This document shows positions 32,040 to 43,137 of a stretch of DNA of 64,000 nt, piece by piece (the first letter of the stretch is position 1; every line of letters starts with the position of its first letter). The stretch spans positions 84,509,351 through 84,573,350 of the forward strand of contig OY740717.1 in the NCBI GenBank assembly GCA_963513945.1. The letters run 5' to 3'. Made by a program: the position numbers and the translations under genes. Origin of the DNA: Hydrotaea diabolus. Lineage: Eukaryota; Arthropoda; Insecta; Diptera; Muscidae. The notes under the pieces are model-generated. The model saw nothing but the letters and a program-made list of their open reading frames with translations. It had not been told where the DNA came from and ran no database searches.

Positions 32040-32760
32040 TTTTTTATACGTATTAATAAAACACAGAATATTTACGATATAGAGTTCAAATATATTCCAG
32101 GTGTAGTGCAAATGTTAAATTTTAAGAATAAAATTCGATTTCGGTCATATGACCACCACAAGCCTGTGTACAGCGCTCTGTTCTTTGGGTCCAATTTTCT
32201 AGAAATAAATGCAATGGCGTTAAATCGCATGAACGAGGACCGGATCATGTCTCGAGATTACACGATCACCGAATTTGCCTTTAAGTAAATTGATTATAAC
32301 GCGCGCTATGTGGCTAGTGGCACCGTCTTGTTGAAACCACATATCGGCGATGTCAAGCTCATCTAATTCTGGCCAGAAATAATTTTCTAACATGGCACGA
32401 TAACATGACGATTGTTTTCATCGACGGTACGGCCCGATCACACCTCCGGCATGAAAACCACACCACACAGAAATTTTTTGAGTACGCAATTGTGTTTATT
32501 GGCAAAACCACTCAGCCAGAAATGAGCTTCATCGCTGAAGATGATTTTTCGATGAAATTCTTGATTTTCGTGATCAATCGGAAAAGTTTCGGCGTCTCAA
32601 ATGATCAATTGGCTTTAGTTCTTGAGTCAGTTTGATCTTATAAGGATGAATGCCAAGATCTGTGTGCAAAATACGCCACAGTGCAGTTTGAGAGATGCCC
32701 AATTTCTGAGTCCGACGTGGAATCGACTCATTTTAGGTATTTTATAGCTTATAACGAAAT
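32040..32760 (-). mobile_element. DD41D (rosa-like) transposon relic
   Basis: Minus-strand readings in order: RKLGISQTALWRILHTDLGI (helix-turn-helix end, near 32710), IIFSDEAHFWLSGFANKHN (first Asp, near 32540), FLCGVVFMPEV, ELDELDIADMWFQQDGATSH (second Asp, near 32340), then a deletion across the third Asp, and ENWTQR...GGHMTEIEF (near 32170). Frameshifts throughout. The copy is inside the Transib element and so inserted later than the Transib, unless carried with it. Confidence 0.75.
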
Positions 32761-33213
32761 AATTAAATATAATACCTGCGAAAGGCTTTTTTTGATCAGC
32801 AAAAAAATAAGTCATAAAATTATCACAATAGGTTCTACAGTAGAGATATATGATCTCTTTCTAAATTTACCTGTTATCAAATTTTAGGGTCAACCATATT
32901 CATAAACAATTTTACAAGTGTGTCAATAATCGCAACATTAAACCACTAAAGATAAAAAACATCCCCATATTGGCGAGATAATAATTAGTTTTACCTGATA
33001 TTAAGGTCTTCGTAACAAGTGCAGTTTTGTTCAATTTAAATTATACCTGCTATGAAATTAAAGATCAATGTGTGAATATCATGTATCTAAAAATCTATAC
33101 AACTACGGATTCGATAAGTGTTTACTCAGTAATAAGTTAATCCCTTAAGTATACGGACGTATATTCGCAAGTGATAAAACATAACAGAGGCAAATAAAAA
33201 CATTCAGTAAAAT

Positions 33214-35141
33214 ATGGAGAGCTCCAGTTATAAAGAACTGGGCGAAGAGTATTTAGAAACAAAAACCAGGAAGATGTTCTTAGTTACGTTAAAATAAACT
33301 TAAATTCGTGTAGCACCGAAATACAAGAACAAATATATAATTTCGTCCAAGCACTAAAATAACGCTACAAAGAAGTTAGCTACAGTAAACAAACGTTTTA
33401 TATAAAAGTGCAAACTGGTAAGAAGGCCAACTTACTGTCGCTGCAAAAAACAGCAAAGCAAGATAAGGCTGGAAGACCACGTAAATCATTGGACAACTGC
33501 AGCGATAGATCTAAGAGGCGGAAACTTAAAGATGTTAACGATGAAATTGGTTGTACAAATATAAAAGAATCTTTCCTACATCAATTACGATCACAGAACC
33601 AATTTACAAAAGTGGATATCATTGAAAAAGTTCTTAAAGCTAGTCCAGTGAGAACAAAACGGATTCTTAAAAGTATACCAACTCCGAGCGATGCAAAAAA
33701 AGTTCACAAATGAGGAGGCATAAGCATTATTTCTGGATTTGAAATTAACAAAACAGCAATATATTCAGCTCAGATTGCGTGCGATTGAAAAGGGCTCAAA
33801 TTTGTATCCAGCATATCATCACATAACCGCTGCTAAAATGGACTGTTTGCCATCAAAGGACAATCACACCAATTTCGGCAGAGGTACAACTACAATCTCT
33901 ACTTAATCACACAGCCGAACGCTCGCTACAATCAATAACAGGAAATGAGTAAAAAAAATATGGAAACACAAAATATGGAATATATTTCGGACTCTGATAT
34001 GTTCATGGTATCATTTGTACCATTGCGATTGAAAAAGATTTTGGAAGCTTTAGAGCCTTCGACTAGTAGAACGCAAACAATGGATATTTGGAAAAATGAG
34101 ACACCATCTACTACGAAATACTGCAGGCCAATCAAATTTGAATTCAAAAAAGAAACTCATGATGCCATTAAGAAAGAAGTTAGTGATATCAAGGCCCCAA
34201 TTGCAACACTACAGCCATTACAATTACAGTTAGATGGGCAGCAAGTTGAAGTAAGCTACCAATTAGTGCTGACAATGATAGATGAAAAAGTAGGTCAGGC
34301 TTTGACTAACACGAAGGCTGCATCCAGCTGCATTATATGCCAAGCAACATCAACCCAATTAAATCAAGTCCCGACAAAATCATTAGATAATACCGATGCA
34401 TATGCATTTGGATTATCACCACTACATGCAAGAATACGACTTATGGAGCACATACTAAAAATCAGTTATGATTTGGATTTCGGGTCTGCAGGATCAATAA
34501 GAAACAACGAAACCAACAAAGATTTAAGAAGTTCAAAAATGAAACATGTTCAAGATGAATATCGGAAATTGATTGATTATAGATCAGCTAAAACAAGGGT
34601 CAGTCAGTACAAATGATGGCAATACCGCAAGAAGATTCTTTTCAGATCCAGAAACAGCATCTGAAATAACAGGATTATTTTCAGATTTAAAATAATCCTA
34701 GAAATACTTGAGTGCAATGAAGAAATAGACTCTAGAAAAATTGGAGATTATGCAAAGGAAACTGCAAAAATATATACAAGCAACTACCCAAGGAGAAATA
34801 TGTCTGCAACAGTTCATAAAATTCTTTACCATGGAGAAAATGTCATTAAAAATCATTTGGTGCCACTTGGAGAACTATCAGAGGAGGCTCAGGAAAAAAG
34901 GAACAAGGATTACAGATTTTATAGAGAGCACAATACTAGAAAAATTTCACGAAATTCCACAAATGAAGATCTATTTAATATATTATTCGCAACGTCAGAT
35001 CCGTTTATCTCCAGTATCCGCAACCAATGGAAAGTGGAACATCGGGATTTAGATGAAGAAGCCAAAAAACTACCAAAGAACAGGAATAACACAGAACAAA
35101 ATATGGAATATTTGCAATTAATATTTGAGTCAAATGAATAA
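33214..35141 (+). pseudogene. Transib transposase remnant (RAG1-core-like)
   Basis: Starts MESSSYKELGEEYLETKTRK (33214). A frameshift leads to TEIQEQIYNFVQALK, AGRPRKSLDNCSDRSKRRK and LHQLRSQNQFTKVDIIEKVL. The core fragment (33945-34613) reads DMFMVSFVPLRLKKI, PSTTKYCRPIKFEFKKET, LQLDGQQVEVSYQLVLTMID, CIICQAT (a CxxC zinc site as in RAG1) and GLSPLHARIRLMEHILKISY. Then come NDGNTARRFFSDPETASEIT and, at 34800, TVHKILYHGENVIKNHLVPL and LSEEAQEKRNKDYRFYRE, in which E of AQEK aligns by eye with RAG1's catalytic Glu. The segment that should carry the first catalytic Asp is deleted near 33940. Where RAG1 has its second Asp this copy reads LHARIR. Multiple stops make it dead. Confidence 0.78.
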
Positions 35142-35745
35142 TACTTTAAATTGCCTTTCATTGTTATTTAAGTACGAAAAACACAGTATAAGTAAAAAAT
35201 GATAATAAGCAGAACCTACCATTGTTACAAATGCTATTAAAATCAATTGCAGTTTTTATTTTAAAAATGTTTTTTAAAATTATCAAATTTGACAGCAAAA
35301 AATAATAAATTTTTCTGTAGTAATAGCAAGATTTTTAGATAATATTATTAGCGTTTTTTTAAGTGTAAATATTCTTTGAGTGTAAACAAATTTGCAAATT
35401 TGACAGCAAAATTTTTTTAATTTTTCTGTAAAAAAAAATAGTAACATCTCCAGTTGATTGTCTAAAAAAATTTTTGAGCGTAACATTAAAAAAATTCCAT
35501 TATTACAATAAATGTTTATAATTATAATCCAAATATTAAAATTTTTAATAAATAAAAAAACAATAAACCCATATTTCACACTAAAAGTTGAAAAAAAATC
35601 AAAAGCTTAACTTTGACCTAGAATTCCTTCCTTAAAACTAAGTCAACCTGAACTAAATATCCATCTATTAGAAAAACTTTAATATTTTGATCGGTTCAAA
35701 AGTTACAGAATTTTGGCCAACAAAACACGATTTTCAGCCACTGTG

Positions 35746-36110
35746 TCCATAAGGCTAAAACGTCCCAGGCCTGGCTTCGAAACAATTCGCCAGCGTTCAT
35801 TTCCTCTGAAGAATGGCCCTCAGGCAGTCCAGATTTGAACCCATTGGATTGTGGACGGTTTTAGAGGACAAGGTTTGTCACAAAAGATACCCCATCATTG
35901 GATCTCTAAAGACTGCTTTAGTTCGTGCTGTGGCCAATTTTCCAATGTACGAGGTTCGTTTAGCTATTGACGATTGGCCAGTGCGACTTAAGGCGTGTAG
36001 ATTATTTTTGTATACAATATACATCAATAAATATATTAAAAAATATTTGGTCCAAAACATTTTATTTTACAGCATAAAATGTGTGTAACAGTATTTATGT
36101 CCCTACTAAG
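35746..36110 (+). mobile_element. maT-like (DD37D) element, 3' half
   Basis: Continues exactly where 29168 stops: the AAGGCTAAAACGTCCCAGGC segment, PAFISSEEWP (in a shifted frame), WTVLEDKVCHKRYPIIGSLK, VRLAIDDWPVRLKAC, and the right terminal repeat ending CTACTAAG at 36110 with TA at 36111-36112. It shares the ending with 14333 and 38346. The last Gly-Gly-His segment is altered. Confidence 0.85.
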
Positions 36111-36112
36111 TA

Positions 36113-37165
36113 TGTACATATGTCTGTCGCTGTACACTATTTTTGTATTTTGTGGGTTAAAAAGTATTAAGCAAGAAAATAATGACACTTGTCTTTAAAT
36201 ATTTTTTAATGGCTATTAGGTACGAGTATTTTTATTATTTAAATGAAACGTCACCATAATATGATTGAACGATTTTTTTTATTATTATGAAAGGTAAGCC
36301 AAATAAAATAAGCAAACGAATACAATATTAAGTTACTGTTTTTTCAGAAATAACTGTCTTTTTCACAAATAACAGCTGTAACCTTCTGGTGCAGGATCGG
36401 ATAAGGGATGAACGGAGTTAAAATTTTTAATGCTGCAGCCATTTTTATTAACTTAATTGCAAATGAAGCCAAATTTCGTTTCTATTTCAAAATATTCTTA
36501 TAAGAAATTACCTGGTATTCAAATAAAGCCGTTAAATGGAAATATTTAGTCACAATGGTAAGATAGGTAAAAATTATCTTCTAAAAAGCAAAAGAATTGC
36601 TTAAATACCTGTCAGGTGGAAAAAAATTAGTTCATAATATTTTTAAAAATGAAAATATATCAATAAATATATGAATTTACTTAGGTATTGACAGAAGAAA
36701 CATGAATAAAATAAAAAAATATATGATAGGTTATTTCCAATTTTTATCTGATAGACGATTTTAAAATTATTGGTCTGCACTCTATCAAGCGAACTTCTAG
36801 AATAATTCTTTTTCTGACTTATTCCCCTTTCGTTATTTTTGGAGTACAGGGCACTTGTCTCTTTCTTTTTTTTCACTGAAAAGACAGGAACGTCAAACAC
36901 AAAATAAATACTGACATATTGTCATATAAAAATACTGTGTTTCACAGTATTCAATATTCAGCCAAGTTAGACTCTAACATATATATTTCCTAAAGTCAGA
37001 CCCAAAATTTCCAAAAAATATTTTAAAAAATCCCAAAATAGGGATTTTTTCCGTTTTCTTGCTATATTTGCCACATTATTGGCACTCTCCTTTAAGATGA
37101 ATATAAGGTATATCTTGCTGATTTTTATTTTCTTTATATCGTAGTTTTTGTAATGAGTCGGTTAG
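36113..37165. other. Unassigned AT-rich spacer
   Basis: No coding frame or element end is recognisable. A minus-strand 85-residue frame (36643-36900) is Lys/Tyr/Phe-rich low-complexity reading. Confidence 0.4.
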
Positions 37166-37167
37166 TA

Positions 37168-38346
37168 CTTAGTAGGGACATAAATACTGTTACCACATTG
37201 AACACTCCCCGTTAATCCCATACAGGTTTTGAAAGCTAACCTCAATCTCGTTAGTCTGTAACGGTATTTTAAAATTGTTTCAACTTTCATCATGGAGTGG
37301 TCAGATAATGAGTACCGTATCGCTGTTATAGCGCTTTTCAAGAGTGAAATGAAAAAAGCGATATTTCCAAAACGCTCCGGCCACTGCGGATTAGCCGATG
37401 CATAAAACCGTTTGAGGAGACTGGAGATGTAAATGACCGCCACCGGTCGGGCCGCCCACGCTCTGTTCGAACACCGCATGTCATCAAATCATGAGTCGAA
37501 ACATTAAAAAAGACTTGGGACTTTCAAACTATGTACCGGACATTTATTGACTGCAGCTTTAAAAAAAATAAGATTGAAAAATGCAAACGTCTTTTGGTGA
37601 AGCACGCTGACAACTTGCACAGAAAAACTTTGTTCACCGATAAAAAATTTTTTACCGTTCAGGAAAAATTTAACCAGCAAAATGATAGAGTGTATGCGCG
37701 GTCATCTAAGGAAGCATCTGAACTGATCCCAAGGGTGGAAAAGGGTCATCACACAGCTTTAGTCATGGTTTGGTGGGGTGTCTCTTACGATGGGGTCACT
37801 GACCTGCATTTCTGCGAACAAGGAGTCAAAACATCGGCCAAAGTTTAAACCGTTTTGGAAGCTGTTGTGAATCCTCTTAACAATTCAATGTTCCAAAACC
37901 AGCCATAGACTTTCCAACAAGATTCTGCGCCGGCCCATAAGGCTAAAACGTCCTAGGCCTGGCTTGGAAACAATTTGCCAGCGTTCATTTCCTCTGAAGA
38001 ATGGCCCTCAGGCAGTCCAGATTTCAACCCATTGTATTACAAATTGTGGACGGTTTTAGAGGACAAGGTTTGTCACAAAAGATACCCCAACATTGGATCT
38101 CTTAAGACTGCTTTGGTTCGAGCTGTGGCCAATTTTTCAATGGACGAGGTTCGTGCAGCTATTGACGATTGGCCGGTTCGACTTAAGGCATGTGTAAAGG
38201 CAAAAGGCGGACATTTCGAATAAGTAGATTCTTTTTGGATGCAATATACATCAATAAATAAATTAAAAAATATTTGGTCCAAAAACATTCAGTACTTTTT
38301 TTTTACAGCATAAAACGTGCGTAACGGTTTTTATGTCCCTACTAAG
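37168..38346 (+). mobile_element. maT-like (DD37D) transposon, nearly full length
   Basis: A 1179-bp element from CTTAGTAGGGACATAAATAC to the inverted end at 38346, flanked by TA (37166-37167, 38347-38348). Transposase on the plus strand: helix-turn-helix region (about 37300-37480), LFTDKKFFTVQEKFNQQNDR (first block, where Asp is kept in TDK), ELIPRVEKGHH, MVWWGVSYDGVTDLHFCEQG, then a frameshift at 37848. Later come PAFISSEEWPSGSPDFNPLY (the last catalytic Asp replaced, LYY for LDY), AAIDDWPVRLKACVKAKGGH and a stop at 38221-38223. The QQDSA block is deleted or shifted. This copy has the best-preserved C-terminus in the window. Confidence 0.88.
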
Positions 38347-38484
38347 TATTTGGCTCGGTTATTACCAAAATAATGGGTAATCCAAGAAGAGATACATTTT
38401 TTAATAACCTTTTTTTGACAGATCAAGCGTGAGTCGTGTCACGCTGTCATATTTTTTTTGATTAGTATTGTTTGGCATTTCATC

Positions 38485-39143
38485 ATGGAAAGACTTACGC
38501 CTTACTTACGCTGTATAGGCTCTTGAAAAGTTCCAAGAAGATCCGACGTTTTCGAGCCAAATTTTGTTCAGCGATGAGGCCCATATCTGGCTCAATGGGT
38601 ATGTAAACAAGCAAAATTGCCGCATTTGGGACGAAGAGCAACAAGAAGAGCTGCCACTTCATTCAGAAAAAAAAACAAGTTGGTGTGGTTTGTGGGCCGG
38701 TGGAATCATCGGTCCATATTTCTTCAAAAATGATGCCGGTGAGAACGTAACCGTCAATGGCGACCGTTATCGTGCCATGTAACCAACTATTTGATGCCTC
38801 AAATTAAAGCTTGTGATCTCGGCGACATTTGGTTTCAACAGGACGGCGCCAATTCCCACACATCGCATCAATTAATGGATTTATTGAGAGAACACTTCAG
38901 TGAGCAGATAATTTCACGATTCAGGCCTTGGAGCAAAACATCAAGAGTGCCATTCGCCAGATACCAGTCGAAATGCTCGAACGAGTCATCGAAAATTGGA
39001 CTCAACGTATGGACCATTTGAGACGTAGCCGCGGCCAACTTTTGATAGACATAATCTTCCAAAAATTAATACCAAAGAATGTTCTTTCAAATGATAGTAA
39101 ACATTGCTCATTTAATTTCTGTGTTTTTTCTTTAAAAAAGTAG
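38485..39143 (+). mobile_element. DD41D (rosa-like) transposon relic
   Basis: The Met at 38485 (ERLTP) is followed by a deletion to ALEKFQEDPTFSSQILFSDE (first Asp), IWLNGYVNKQNCRIW, WCGLWAGGIIGPYFFKNDAG and VTVNGDRYRAM. Then a frame change gives LGDIWFQQDGANSHTSHQLM (second Asp) and FSEQIISRF. A deletion removes the third catalytic block. After it come NIKSAIRQIPVEMLERVIEN and DIIFQK. Candidate ends share RATCCA words (GGGTAATCCA near 38377 and, inverted, GTGATCCATTTCGAGGTTCC near 39155). The first two catalytic residues are intact, the third is lost. Confidence 0.78.
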
Positions 39144-39159
39144 GAACCTCGAAATGGAT

Positions 39160-40379
39160 CACGCTATACTACACCAAGTTTGCGCAAACATTTTCTATTT
39201 TTAAACACGTATATCTAAGGAAAAACATCATTCAAATCGGTTCACAAACACAAAAGTACCATTCGTTTTAAAATAGCATAAAATCGACGTGCCCAACTTG
39301 GGGCCCAGTAGCTCCACCCGTGCATATTGTGGAAGCCCTAGCTCGAAAACACCTCTTCTATAAGTGTGTGAAGTTTCATCGAAATCCGACTGTTAGATTA
39401 GAAACGACTGAATCATTTCCATTTTTTAATCTCATTCCACTGTGCGACTGCGAGCTCACGAGTACTCGTAAGTGATTAATCTGCAAATCAGCTATTCTAT
39501 AAAACCAAGCCGATCCGAGCTGCCATTAAATAGTAAGACTCAGTCGGTGATTGCACATCGCTCTAATTAGAGAGTAGTTCCCTATATGTTGAGGGAAATA
39601 AGTAGGTAAACATTTCTCTAGATTGCGAGGAATATTTCGTCGGTGTTCTCAGCAGAAGGCCTATGTGTTTTTTTTCGATACTTTACAGGTTAGCTAAAAA
39701 CTGTTGCATTTATTCATTTCGCGGAATTTCCGAAAATTAGTAGTTGCAGTCGATTCGCAAATTATAAAAACAATTTGAGTTTATGGCGCGACTTTGACAT
39801 ACCATATACAAGTAAACAAAAATGTCACTTGGGCCCTTTTGGTATTGACTTTTCTGTAATAAAAAAATGAAATTGATAATTTCCACATAGGCCTTTTTAT
39901 TTCCTCCACCAAATTTGTCATTTCGTTTGGTATACCTCAAAATATCGATCTGATACCCTATAAGGTGTATATGTTATTGATCAGAGGACAATCTATGACG
40001 CTCTAGAACTGTGCGTAGAGTCTCCCGTATAAGTCATTTGATTTGTGGCCGAAGTTATCGTTGCGAAGACTGCCAAAGAAAAACCTTGGCGGGTTTAGAA
40101 ACAGCTGTACAGTCTGCCTGACAACCGTAGCAAATACATTTCACCAATTTCTTCTTTTTACGTTGATTTTGAAAAAGAAACAACATAAAGGTCTCGAACT
40201 AGAATAAAAAAACTGCTCAAGTCATAATAATGATAAAAGACCGAATAAATAACAAAAAAAGAAAAAAACTATAAAAGCCTTTCTCTAAATACTTGTAACG
40301 ACAAAAGTCGATTCCCTCGTTTTTGTCAACATAGTTTATCTTATTCTATTATTTTATTATATTATTCCATTTTTATTAT
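39160..40379. other. Unassigned spacer
   Basis: No gene recognised. The phrases TGAAGTTTCATCGAAATCCG (39369-39388) and TCGATCTGATACCCTATAAG (39945-39964) are of the type seen in fly dispersed repeats. Confidence 0.4.
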
Positions 40380-40750
40380 ATTTTTTTGTTTTGGATCTCA
40401 TTCGGTTTACCTTTAAGAATTTATTTAGTATAGTAAGAGAAAGGCTGGTCTTCCCTCTTCTCTTTGGAAATTCTCCTTGTAGTAGTATAGGTTGAGAGGG
40501 GTAGAGATAGGCTGGCCTTCCCGATCTCTATTTTCCCTACTGTAGTAAAGTTGTTTGTTGTGGGCGCTGATGGATGGAATAGACATAGCTTGGCTCTCCC
40601 GATCTCTAACGTCACATCCCCGCTGCCACAGAAGCAAATGCGTTCATAGCTTTCGGGCTTCGAAAGGAGACTGTTTGGTCTGCCCAGTCTATCTTTTCGG
40701 CCTCGGGTTAGTGTTAGCGCCACCACCTTACGCCGTCGTAAGTGAAGTTA
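40380..40750 (+). repeat. LTR-like segment with three degenerate ~65-75-bp repeats
   Basis: The motif GGCTGGYCTTCCC followed by ATCTCT-like sequence recurs at about 40442, 40510 and 40590 (the last as GGCTCTCCCGATCTCTAACG). The segment is GC-richer than its surroundings, as in retroviral-type LTR promoter regions. A short inverted pair, TGTAACGAC (41286) and GTCGTTACA (41344), lies beyond the inserted X arm and may mark an end. No internal retroelement genes are adjacent, so at most this is a solo LTR. Family unknown. Confidence 0.35.
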
Positions 40751-40752
40751 CT

Positions 40753-41218
40753 TAGTTGTTAATAAAAGCAGAACGCGTTAATCGATTTCTATGATATATG
40801 TCGCATTTTGTTTATAGGTTATGTGACTTTACGTGAAAGTTATAAGACTCTACACGTTTTTCCGTTTGGGATTTATATGTTTTTTTGGCAAAATTTTCTT
40901 CATAAATTTATTTCTAATTGCAAAAATGTTGATTTGGTAGAGAAACAGTATATTAATGGATAAAGAAAATGTAATTATTAATTTTTCTCAATTTATTTCA
41001 GCAAAATCGAACTAGTCGTTCTCGAGTTATGTCAAACTACGTTTTTGCCAACATTTTACAACTAAGCGAAAAAACATCAAGATAAGGAAAAAATGTAAAA
41101 GGTCATAAAAAAACTGGCACATACGAACGTAAAACCCTTTGAGGGTTTTAATATACTTACCTAGTACCATCACCCTGACTTGGAATTTCTCACCCCCCAG
41201 ATTGGCTGTTGTACTGTG
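40753..41218 (-). repeat. Lone element X right terminal repeat
   Basis: 466 bp nearly identical to 28003-28460, including the end GCTGTTGTACTGTG. It retains the 14-bp segment (AAAAAAACTGGCAC) that element X's right arm has lost, so it is not a copy of that arm. There is no X gene and no partner arm nearby. It may be a solo end from recombination, or half of a MITE. Confidence 0.82.
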
Positions 41219-41679
41219 TTATTGATTGAATAAAGGATTATAGTTATATACCATACCTCTCTTTCTCAGTCTAAAATAAATTGTTTGTAACGACCTTGGG
41301 CCTGGCTGAGTCTGCCCCAGCATAAGTGGAAACACGTCGTTACATACAAAACCAATAAAGATATCGATAGATATGTCTGACCAATAGGACTAATAAAAGC
41401 AAAAATAAAAAAATCTAAAATGTACACATACGCCTTCTGCTGGGAACTACGACGATTTGCTACTTTATCTTACCCTAGAAATCAATTTATATTAATAAAA
41501 AATTACCTCCCTTTTGGAATTAAACAATTGGATACGACGGCTTTTTTTCGCAGCTCGAACCAGTTCTCTCTTAACTATAAGTATATTATTCTGAGGTGAC
41601 AATTACAAAGATTTTCCGAAAAAAAAACAATTTTTCTTTTGTTATCATCTATTTTTTAAAATAAAATAATAAAATCAGG

Positions 41680-42415
41680 GTAGGGCCGACTATGTTTTAC
41701 CCTTTACTTCAGGATGTTAAGAAAAGCAAACAGTAAATAGGGTTTTGGACACGCTTGGACAGAACTCTTTACAAAAAATTATTTAAAAATGTCTTGGGTG
41801 CTCTACAGCGGTTGTATGTAAAATCAGGAGGTACCATTGTACTCGGGCTATATACAATCGTAGACAGGTATCACCCATTTATATGGGCCGGTAACTCTTC
41901 GATCGCAATGAACTGTGCCAAATTTTCTCAATTTCATTGAAATATAAAATCTGATTAAAATGTGTGTTTGGGAGCTATAACTAAATCTGAGTCGGTGTTT
42001 CCATTACTTCGGTCATTGTTTCAAAAAACTGACTTGTGCCAAATGCCATTAAGATTTGATGCAATATGAGGTTTTAAGGCATAAACATATTTAAATCGGA
42101 GAAGAATATGGGTGGGAGCTAAATCTAAACCGATTGTGTAAACCGATTTTCGAAATCACTAGAATACGTCCTTGGAGCAAAAAACGTACTTCTGAGAAAT
42201 TTCTGGTAGATTGGGCAACAATTGCGACCTGTAGTTTAATTACAAGCTCTTCATGGACGGACGGACAGTCAGACATCGTTAAATGGAACCAGCAGGTTAT
42301 TTTACGTCGATCAGTATACTTAAAGGTGGGTCATGCGAAAACATTTTTGGTTGTCACAAACTTTAGTTGTCATCAGTTTAGGATGAAGGATGATGTAGAC
42401 TGGACAGGATGACGA
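41680..42415 (+). repeat. Dispersed fly repeat, copy 2
   Basis: Begins GGGTAGGGCCGACTATGTTT and passes through TTTTCTCAATTTCATTGAAA, GGACGGACGGACAGTCAGAC (42255-42274) and CTTAAAGGTGGGTCATGCGA. This is the same set of phrases as 4960-5600 in one continuous run. Non-coding. Confidence 0.55.
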
Positions 42416-43137
42416 TTTTCTACTCTTTTTTAGATGCTTTTTCTGATACTTTTAAAACTTGCGAGTATTGGACAAATTTATTAAACTTATGTTCCATACC
42501 AGATTCAGTGAATTTCGGCTTAAATCTATTGCAATTTGCTTAAATGTATAGGCTGTGCAGGCTGAATTCCAGATGGATTTTCCACTTATTTCACTATAAT
42601 TGACTATCGGCGATCAGTTCCCATATTAACTAAAATCGATTTCGAATAGAATCGGACCGACGTGGAATGTTTTATCCGATTTTTCTGTTCTTAGCGTTAG
42701 CCGCCGCATTTTATATTCAATCTTAACTAGATTTACCACGAGTAAGTTTTCTTGGGTTTTCTTGGGAAGGACGTGATTGAACTTGAAGATAATCGGTTCC
42801 GATTGAGATATACCTTCCACATACTTATATATGTTCATCCGATTTTATGTCTTTAGTTGTAGGAGCAACATATAGCATCCAATGTAGATGAAATTTGTCT
42901 TATTTCAGTTTTTTTTAACCAAGCACCGATTTTACCAAAAATAATGCAATTTTCTCACAAAGTCAAATTCGACATAAGTTTTCGCATATAGCTAAATTAA
43001 GAGCTTATGTAAGGGGTCAGTTTCATAAAGTATTAATAAATTAAAAAGTGATTTTAAATGTGTTTAGTGCAAAAAATGTCCGATATAAATGTATGCCAAA
43101 TAACAAATATAGATTAATTTCATTGATTTAGAAAAAA
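42416..43137. other. Unassigned spacer before the Helitron
   Basis: No frame supported. The text is similar in style to the dispersed repeat (ACTTGAAGATAATCGGTTCC, 42780-42799). Confidence 0.4.

Larger units (their letters stand above)
29169..35745 (+). mobile_element. Transib-like transposon inserted in a maT element
   Basis: The left end CACTGTGGCTGAAATTTTGA (29169) and the right end read inward CACAGTGGCTGAAAATCGTG (35745) agree over about 35 bp, including TTGGCCAAAA. They fit the CACWGTG heptamer shared by Transib termini and V(D)J recombination signals. The element cuts a maT transposon in two (28461-29168 and 35746-36110). Its 3' third holds a RAG1-core-like transposase relic (33214-35141). 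Its 5' two-thirds is non-coding and contains mariner (29487-29755) and DD41D (32040-32760) relics and inverted repeats. A 5-bp target duplication is not evident. Termini and gene agree independently, which makes the Transib call strong. Confidence 0.8.

Noticed and set aside
32405..32887. Plus-strand ORFs of 68-76 residues
   Set aside because: Antisense to the DD41D transposase relic at 32040-32760.
35283..35579. 98-residue minus-strand ORF rich in Phe, Ile and Lys
   Set aside because: Reading of A/T homopolymer-rich 3' sequence of the Transib; no motif.
41286..41344. Tiny 59-bp element with TGTAACGAC/GTCGTTACA ends
   Set aside because: The ends are only 9 bp, no target duplication is visible, and it may be part of the LTR-like segment; not claimed as an independent element.
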